64,000 nucleotides of DNA from Stromatinia cepivora (Eukaryota; Ascomycota; Leotiomycetes; Helotiales; Sclerotiniaceae), in assembly GCA_014898415.1 (NCBI GenBank), contig RCTD01000007.1:868001-932000 (forward strand). Direction: 5' to 3'. This document shows, one piece after another, positions 57,174-64,000 of the stretch (position 1 is the stretch's first letter; each line of letters begins with the position of its first letter). The notes beneath the pieces were generated by a model. That model was not told where the DNA came from. It saw only the letters and a list, made by a program, of their open reading frames with translations, and did not search any database. Both the position numbers and the translations under genes were made by a program.

Positions 57174-59060
57174 TTTGATGAATTTTGTGATGTGTATTGA
57201 AGTTTTTTTTTGATTGTAGGCTGTTGTTGCTGATGTCGAAGCCTAAGAAGTAAGTATTTTGAGGTTTTGGTTGGGGGTTTGGTTGGGGGTTTGGTTTGGG
57301 GGGTGGATGGGCGGGAAGGAGAATATTTAAGAGCGAGTTATGGGCTTGGGATCACTGGGGAGTGCCGCACCAACTATTTTTTTTCTATTTTTTTTCTCGT
57401 TTGGCAGGAAAGTAAGTGAGTGAGTGATAAGTAAAGTAAAGTAAAGTAGTGGGGTAGGGTGAGTGAAAGATTTTTCTTTCTTTCTTTCTTTCCACTGTGG
57501 GTGTAGGGGTAAAAACGCGCCATTTTTAAATTGAACCCTGAAAATTTGGACTATTGGAAGAAAAATGTGGTAATATTCAGGAGTAGTTTCTTTTATTATA
57601 AGCTTTGATTTTTTTGTTAGGGTTTTAATACTCTATGCTTCTTATTAATTTTGATATCGCGAATTTCTTGTGAATTTCTTGTCAATTCCTTTCTATTAAA
57701 AGGCTTTCTTCTTTTTTCAGGTCATTCATTACTTATTATATTGGCACTGCGGACCACGGGGCCTTCTAATAGTGAATTTTACTCCTACCCTTCATTCACT
57801 AAATTACCTAGCTAGGCATAGATCTCGGCGCTATGAGCCTTGAAAGCTCCGCCCGATTTCGGTGTCTTGTGCTAGCTACATCTCAGTAGGTACTCGGGGT
57901 AAATGGATTCGATATGGGAAGGACAAGTTAGTGAGTGGTTCAATTAAGGAGAGGACTAGAGAGCATTTGAATCACGGATATGTTTTTTTTCTTCTTCTTG
58001 AATTTGATGAAGCCTTAAAGCTAAAGCCTGAATAAGCCTACATTACTTACCAGACTTCAATGGTTTCATAGGTATTGTATTGAGGTGCTTGGAACTAAAG
58101 ATGGGTTTTGAGTTGTGGTAAAGGGTTTGGTAAAAAGAATTCAATTGGATTGTGGGCACGTTACGGGGTCTGCCTGAAGATTTCTAGGTTCTCGTATAAC
58201 AATGATGTTCTACCCGTATTAAGCCTAATTAATGTATGCCTTCCAGTGCTTTTCGATAAGCTTTTATTTCTACCCATCACTTAAACTGCTCCCTCTGAAA
58301 GGGTTTGGAAAGATACTCTATCACTTCCAATCTATCACTTCCAATCTATCACTTCCAATGTCCCGAATCATACTGAATATTAAAAGGTTTTATTTGATAC
58401 CCTTGAAGGAATTCATGCTTCTAAATGTCCAACTCAACTGCAAATATTGTTATTGACCTTGGAGGGTACATTTGAAGGGCACTGAGGGGCACATTCACCC
58501 ACCATCAGCAGCTCTTTAATACTTCAAAACTACTACTGTAAGACACTGAAATGCAACAACCCTCCAGAATCTTCACTTCTGGGGCATTCTAAATTGGGCT
58601 TTCAAAAGCAAGTTAATCCCCAAGTAGGTATCCTACACCAATTTGAACCTCTCTCAACCTTCATGACACTCAGTCTGTTCTGTGTATCAATCATCGTGAT
58701 TCGTGATTAGATCATAGCCATTCACTACAGGCTCCCCAATCACACTTTATTGCTACACAATCTCCCTCATTCACAGCTGACTACAGGATCAACATAAAAT
58801 AACCTTTCTGTTGCGACCCTTAATTCTTACTGGATCATCGTAACTTGGCGTGCTACGAATTTCGTATCAGAACCCCACCAAAAACCTTGGAAGACAGTCG
58901 GCTTGGCAAACCCATTTGCTACATCACTGACCCCTCAAAAGCCTTCAATCTGGTGGTCCACTAATCTCCTCATATTCATTTTCTTTTCTAGGTTGCTCTC
59001 GTTGTGTTCGAGTTAACTCCTCTATAAGTTGAACAAGTATTCGAACATATCGCAGCAAAT
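57174..59060. promoter_or_regulatory. Divergent promoter region between HMG-box and HET-C genes
   Basis: Nearly 1.9 kb with long T and CTTT runs (57380-57500), AAGTA-type repeats near 57430-57450 and three tandem CTATCACTTCCAAT units at 58318-58359. No coding frame is supported. Both flanking genes start from here in opposite directions. Confidence 0.4.
58318..58359. repeat. CTATCACTTCCAAT tandem triplet
   Basis: Three perfect 14-bp units about 700 nt upstream of the HET-C start codon. They are possible repeated factor sites or a chance minisatellite. Confidence 0.85.
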
Positions 59061-62000
59061 ATGCCTTCGTTCAGCAGCTCGGCGCTGCTTCTTTCGTTCG
59101 CAGTCCTTCTACTATTAGCACATCCAGCTCATGCATTTGGCGCTGGAAATATTGCATCAGTTTCGAAGATTTCAGGAATAAATTGTGAGTTCACAATTAT
59201 ATTGCCTACGCAAGAGAGGATTTTCTGACTTGGTATTCAGGGCGCCATGGAGATATTGAAGATACCCTTCTTACACTTGTTATGTCAAGAGCTTGTGGTG
59301 GAAAGAAGTTTGATAAGATGATGGTAGCAAGAGTATACTTTGGTAACTGGCTTAGAGATTATTGTATGTATAAACTCACCATGTCTCAAGCTCACATTCC
59401 CCTCGAGCTTATTGCATCTAATGCTAATCTCTTTTCCCCTGCCAGCTCAAGCAATCGATGTCGGTACCGTCAAATACGTTTCCGCCGAAGCTATTCGCAT
59501 TCTACTATGGGTTCTTGGATTCATGACATTTGGATATGGCACAAAGGAATTCGAAGTTACTGCTCAAAGATTGGGTTGCTATCGACCAGAAGATCACATT
59601 GATAACCCAAAGGATTATGCCGATAATCTTGATGCTTCACAATATGACCGTAGACTTCGAGGTCCAGTCGATGAAGAAGTTGAGCTTGCCATTGATCCCC
59701 AGACTGGCATGAAGAACTACATTGCGAACGAACACGCTGGAATCATGACATCCGCTTTTCACGTTAGAAAGCTTTTCCGTGAATCCATTCGACTTGGTAG
59801 ATCTTATGGACGAAGCAAGAACAAGGACGAATTATACGAAGCACTCCGCTTGTTAGGTACCGGACTTCACTGTTTGGAGGATTATTCCGCTCACAGCAAT
59901 TATACCGAGTTGGCACTTATTGAGATGGGTGAACATGATGTTTTCCCACATGTTGGAAGACGAACTCAGATCGACCTTCCAGGTGTTCAGCACCCAGTTT
60001 ACCCAATCATTACTGGTACTTTTGGTGGTGTCGACTTCCTCCATTCAGTAATGGGCGAATTTGACGACAAAGCAACTCAAAGTGAAATTCAGACCCTTGA
60101 AGGTACCATGGAAGAAGGTAGTCAGGGTAACAGTAGTCTTCTTAAAGACCTTCTAAGTTCAGTTCCTTCTGGGCTCTTTGGTGGTAAGGATCAAGCTGGT
60201 AAAGCAGATGAGCTTCAGGCCAATGCTTCTGCTGCTCAACAGTCTCAAGAGCACGTCTCACCAAGGGACCCAGAAGCTTTTACACTACAAATGCAACAAG
60301 TCGCCAAGGAGATTTATCCAATCATTCAATGGCACGACGAGGTTATGCAACAGATTCGAGAAGCTATTGAAAAGATCCCTGTCCTTCCAGCTCTCATCGA
60401 GAATATCGAAGAACAAATCAACATTTTTGTATTCTCACTCCTTGCTCCATTCGTTCTTCCAATTATCAACCAGATCAAGACTGAATTGAATACGGGTTCT
60501 TCAGAGATTATCCAAAGCAGTAAGGACAAGCAGCTAGTCGTCTTTAACGATGACTATTCTTCTAATCCTACCCATTCGATGTTGTCTAAGGATCATTTCT
60601 CCAATGTGGGTCTACTATTTCCTTATTATTTATTTGCCGCAATACCGTCTTACCTCGATCCTGGGGAAAAGATATCATCTATCTCGCGCAACCATCATTG
60701 ATACTAATATCTCTTTAGATCCTCAATGAATGCGCTGGCAAGATCGCTTCTCAAGTTCTCAAATGGGTTGTTCCTCAACTCATTTCTTGTTGGGATGATG
60801 AACGTATTGACCCTGATCGTACAATTAATCGTATCATCCATGGTGTTTTCCATCATCCCGCTCTTCGCTACTACGGTGACGATGGAGCTTCCGATGGTCG
60901 TCAACTTATGTTCAGAGTTGTAGAAGAATGGTGGCACAACAAAGATGGTAGTGAGCAAGAAGAATTCCGAAGAAAACTGAGCAGAGAAGGAGTTGAGAAT
61001 GGGGAAAATCACCTTGAAGGTGTTCATGATACTGGTCATGGTTGTGGTGCACCACTTAAAATGTCCAAGCAGGGCCCCATGATGTCTTCGTCAAATCCTT
61101 TGGCAAATGAAATGATGGGTGGTTTAACTTCTGCAATGGGTGGTCATGGTGGATCATCAGGGTTTAGTGAACAAGCATCTTCAGGAATTGGCAAATTTGC
61201 TGGAGAAGCAGTTGGTGGTGGTGCTTTAGGCGGTATTGTTGGTGCTCTTGCTGGTGGTCTTGGTGGAAGTCTTTTGGCAGGAGTCCTGGGTGGAGGAGCT
61301 AAAGAAAAAGCATATTCATCCCAAGGATACAACTCCCAGGGTAATTACGAACAAAGTTACACTGAGGTAGGTCACTCGGGTAATCACTATGCTCAAGCAG
61401 AGTACACGCAAGAACAACTTCCTGGTGGAGGGAGACGAACAGATTATCAACAATATGGTCAGCAAGGGGACCATGGTACGGGTTTCGAACAAGTTTCCGA
61501 GCAGAGACCTACATATGGTGGAGGTTATGAACAAACCAACGAACGCATCTACGAACGTCCTGATGGGAGAGTTGAGACGGAAACATGGCGCGAGGGAGAA
61601 ACTGCTGATGGACGTCATTATCATGAAGCACAACATCATAGAGAAGAGAGGTCGGGTAGTGAGAGCGATGATAGTGGACGCAGGAGGCATAGGAGGCATC
61701 ATAGAAGACATCACAGTCGTCGTGGAAGTGGTAGTAGCAATGGGGATAGGGATATACCGCAAGAGTATATTCCGGAGAGAGAAGAGAGAAGAGAGAGATT
61801 TGAGGAGCCTCCTCATCACGAGTATGGTGATTATGGTCAACAGAGAGAAGAACATGGTGGTTGGGGTGAACGTGAGAGATACCAGGAACCTCCTAGACAG
61901 GAATACGGCGGAGGATATGGCGAGAGAGGTAGTTATGGTGGCGAGAGAAGATACGAAGAGCCTCAAAGAGAACAAGGTGGCTCTGGCGGCGGATTTGGTG

Positions 62001-62158
62001 GGGGAGAATTTGGTGAACTTGTCGGTGGGTTGGCGCAGAGATTTGGAGGTATGGGATTTGGTGGAAATGAGGGTGGTTGGGGTGAGAGGGAGAGGGGAGA
62101 GGAGAGGGAGGAGGAATATCGTGACGAGAGGAGAGAGGAACGTGGATGGGGTTTCTAG
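59061..62158 (+). CDS. het-c: HET-C heterokaryon-incompatibility family protein
   Basis: Four exons (59061-59184, 59241-59363, 59446-60605, 60719-62158) give 948 residues. A signal peptide starts it (MPSFSSSALLLSFAVLLLLA). The conserved HET-C domain follows: WRHGDIEDTLLTLVM, KMMVARVYFGNWLRDYSQAI, ILLWVLGFMTFGYGTKEFEV, LRLLGTGLHCLEDYSAHSNY and MGEHDVFPHVGRRTQI. Further on are TINRIIHGVFHHPALRYYGD and a glycine-zipper stretch (GGALGGIVGALAGGLGG), then a long Gly/Arg/Glu/Tyr-rich low-complexity tail with His-Arg runs. In Neurospora, het-c allele differences act with pin-c to trigger cell death after fusion of unlike strains. No pin-c-like HET-domain gene is next to it here, so whether this copy is an incompatibility locus is unknown. 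The low-complexity tail is typical of the family. Confidence 0.95.
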
Positions 62159-63798
62159 GTTTGTGACGTGATAGTTTAGATAGGATATGATGAATGAGGA
62201 ATGAGGAAACGAGGGATGATGATATGATACGATGCTATAAAGTCATCGAAAACCAATAAGGGTTGCCAAAACGGCGATTCATTTGTTACTAGGTAGCTAG
62301 ATTAAAAGTGTTTTTAATGCTATTACGATGCCTTTTACGCTTAGATCCTTTCCAATCTGTAATCTTGGGTGTGTATGTACCTGACAGTACAGTACAAAAT
62401 TTACCCCGTTATAGCGGGCTTTATCATTGAAGTTATCTAACATCGTGAGTTGGATGCGGTGATGGTAATTAATGGATTGATGAGGAAGGAACTAGGAACT
62501 AGGAAGAAGGAGTGGTGGAGCTTAGGGCTAGGTGTTCTCCCCTTTGTCGGGCGGGGCGCCGGGGGGGAGAGGGGGGGGGAAGGGTGATTTAATATATTAC
62601 ATGATTTGGTGCATAGTTAGGTAGGTAGTTGGTAGTGAACATGTGCTGTGTTTATACTTTGGGATGGGATGGGATGGGATGGGATGGGATGGGATGGGAT
62701 GGGATGGGATGGGATGGGATGGGATGAGAGGGGATGGATATGCGAGGTTTTTGTGTTGTAATGCTGTAGTGCTATAGTTCTAGGTGTAGTGCCGCAATGT
62801 TGGAGTGTAGTAGTAGTAGTATAGTGTCGTGTATGTAATTTGTAATTTGTGTTCTTGTGATGTGAGGTTAGGTATTTATGGTGGGATGTCTGGAGGTGAA
62901 GATATTTGAGAAGAAGTTGGAGGGTGGTGGGTTGGTTGGATGTGGGATGTGGGATATGGGATGTGGGATATGGGATTATAATGAAGGGGGGATCTGGATC
63001 TTTAGGGGCTTGATTTGTTTGGTATGGGGCTTATGGTGGATTAGGATTTGCGGTATGGGTTTTGATTAGGTTTTGTATGTCTTGGAATGGGATATTGGGG
63101 ATGGGGGATAAGGATGGGCCAAAAAGAGAAGAAGAAGAGGAGGAGGAGGAAGTAATTAATTATTAATTCTGCAGACTAATACCTACATAGAGTCTAAAGG
63201 GGACAAAGTTGTATATGAGGGGATAAAGTTCTATATATACAGAGCGTGGGGAATCATATGTTAGGTTAGTGTGGTATTGTGATATTCAATAGATAGTTAT
63301 CTTGGTTCGTAATAAGGAATGGGTGGTAAATGGACAGTGAAGAACTGGAAAATGAGGTTATTATCTATTAGATATCTATATACGATATACGATGTGCAAT
63401 AAATGGGAAGGTAGATTAGGCAAGGTAATGTAGTTCTAGGGGTATTAAGGATGTTTTGATAATTTTAGGTGTTGTGGGAGAATGGATGTGTTATGTTATG
63501 AGTGAAGGTTGTTTCTTGTCTCGCTTGGGGATTTAAGCCCCTGGAAAGGGGGCGTGGTTTGGTTTGCGGGCTGGTGATATTTTGATAGGGATGTTGGATA
63601 GTACTGTTCTGTAGTTTGCGCTATATTGCAAATAATTGGAAATGACTTTCTATAACTTTTGGTGTTATATCTACACTATTGATATATATTTGTTTCCATT
63701 TCCATTCCATCCATAAGTTTGTGTAGACGTTACATTCATCATATGTATTTTCTTCTCCGCTCCCCCTATTTCACTACCAAATCCAATCCCAAAAATAT
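62159..63798. other. Intergenic region with G-rich repeats
   Basis: It holds the HET-C 3' end and the 3' end of the gene entering from the right edge. A G-run cluster at 62549-62583 is followed by thirteen GGGAT units at 62661-62725. GGATAT/GGGATGT-type repeats run near 62938-62980. No gene is supported; the frame at 62878-63069 is repeat-derived. Confidence 0.4.
62661..62725. repeat. GGGAT pentanucleotide microsatellite (13 units)
   Basis: Thirteen perfect tandem GGGAT units lie between the HET-C gene and the Maf-family gene. The sequence is not the fungal telomere repeat TTAGGG. Runs of three G every five bases could form a quadruplex. Confidence 0.95.
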
Positions 63799-64000
63799 TT
63801 ACTCATCCCCTTCCTCATTCTCCTCCGGATCCAAATCCTCCTGATCGAAAACCGCCTTCTCCATCAATGCCACCGTATTCCTAATCGGTAATCCCACAAC
63901 ATTATCCCAACTCCCCTCTATCCTCTCCACCAACATAGCACCCATCCCCTGAATCGCATACCCACCCGCCTTATCAACTCCCTCCCTCGTCTTAACATAC
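63799..64000 (-). CDS. Maf-family nucleoside triphosphate pyrophosphatase, C-terminal part
   Basis: The minus strand is open from the right edge of the window to a TAA at 63799-63801, giving 66 codons in the frame used. It reads [20 protein letters not shown], continues with [15 protein letters not shown] and ends in an acidic tail ([15 protein letters not shown]). This is the conserved C-terminal half of Maf/ASMTL-type proteins, whose DKAGGYxIQG and NVVGLP motifs form the nucleotide-binding pocket. These enzymes hydrolyse non-canonical or methylated nucleoside triphosphates. The N-terminus, with the first catalytic residues, lies beyond the window. The identification rests on motif match alone but the motifs are distinctive. 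Confidence 0.85.
   Translation of the reverse strand, partial: YVKTREGVDKAGGYAIQGMGAMLVERIEGSWDNVVGLPIRNTVALMEKAVFDQEDLDPEENEEGDE

Noticed and set aside
62661..62725. Telomere-like repeat
   Set aside because: The unit is GGGAT, not TTAGGG, and it lies between two ordinary genes.
1..64000. tRNA, rRNA, CRISPR array or bacterial-type operon
   Set aside because: No tRNA box A/B pair, rRNA core or regularly spaced repeat was found by eye, and the gene structure is eukaryotic throughout.

Overview
The window is fungal nuclear DNA from a filamentous ascomycete (Pezizomycotina). The signs are many short introns of about 50-100 nt with GTAAGT-type donors and CTRAY-like branch points, a HET-C gene, a non-reducing polyketide synthase, a fungal-type single-chain urease, Zn2Cys6 and fungal cell-wall genes, and AT-rich blocks with repeat copies that differ almost only by C/T and G/A changes, as repeat-induced point mutation (RIP) leaves behind. 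The overall look suggests a leotiomycete such as Botrytis or Sclerotinia, but that is inference from memory and was not tested. I found no tRNA, rRNA or CRISPR array.

Layout. 1-20 kb is housekeeping: an Artemis/SNM1-type nuclease gene that probably includes the long acidic zinc-ribbon exon downstream (825-4644, minus), an orphan 704-residue gene (5041-7560, minus), the SAGA subunit Ada3/Ngg1 (8793-10927, minus), a membrane RING-H2 protein (12695-14521, plus), a complete urease (15160-17999, plus) and a weak hypothetical gene (18481-19347, minus). 20-27 kb holds single genes: a secreted beta-propeller (20552-21550, minus), an MFS transporter (22902-24506, plus), a PEBP protein (25188-25781, minus) and an EthD-like protein (26504-26865, plus).

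27.5-45 kb is the accessory heart. A 2.2-kb AT-rich element with terminal inverted repeats (27529-29722) abuts a 440-bp MITE (29727-30166). Then come an FSH serine hydrolase (31880-32692) and a 2133-residue non-reducing PKS (SAT-KS-MAT-PT-ACP-CMeT, 33274-39780) with no release domain. A second 440-bp copy of the same MITE (40771-41210), another inverted-repeat element (41562-41868) and a Zn2Cys6 regulator (42409-44817) follow. The reading that fits is a small polyketide locus: the PKS builds a C-methylated aromatic polyketide, the FSH hydrolase releases or edits it in trans, and the Zn2Cys6 protein controls the locus. The two MITEs bracket the hydrolase and PKS exactly.

45-64 kb carries a 1046-residue membrane protein with glycine-rich repeats and a b561-like membrane domain (46337-49688, plus), a PIF/Harbinger-like MITE (50169-50792), a GH71 alpha-1,3-glucanase with an N-terminal Cys-rich module (50990-53361, minus), an HMG-box protein (55708-57173, minus), HET-C (59061-62158, plus) and the C-terminal end of a Maf-family pyrophosphatase running off the right edge (63799-64000, minus). 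Exon joins given below were worked out by hand from splice consensus and reading frame; for each multi-exon gene given with exon coordinates the summed coding length is divisible by three.
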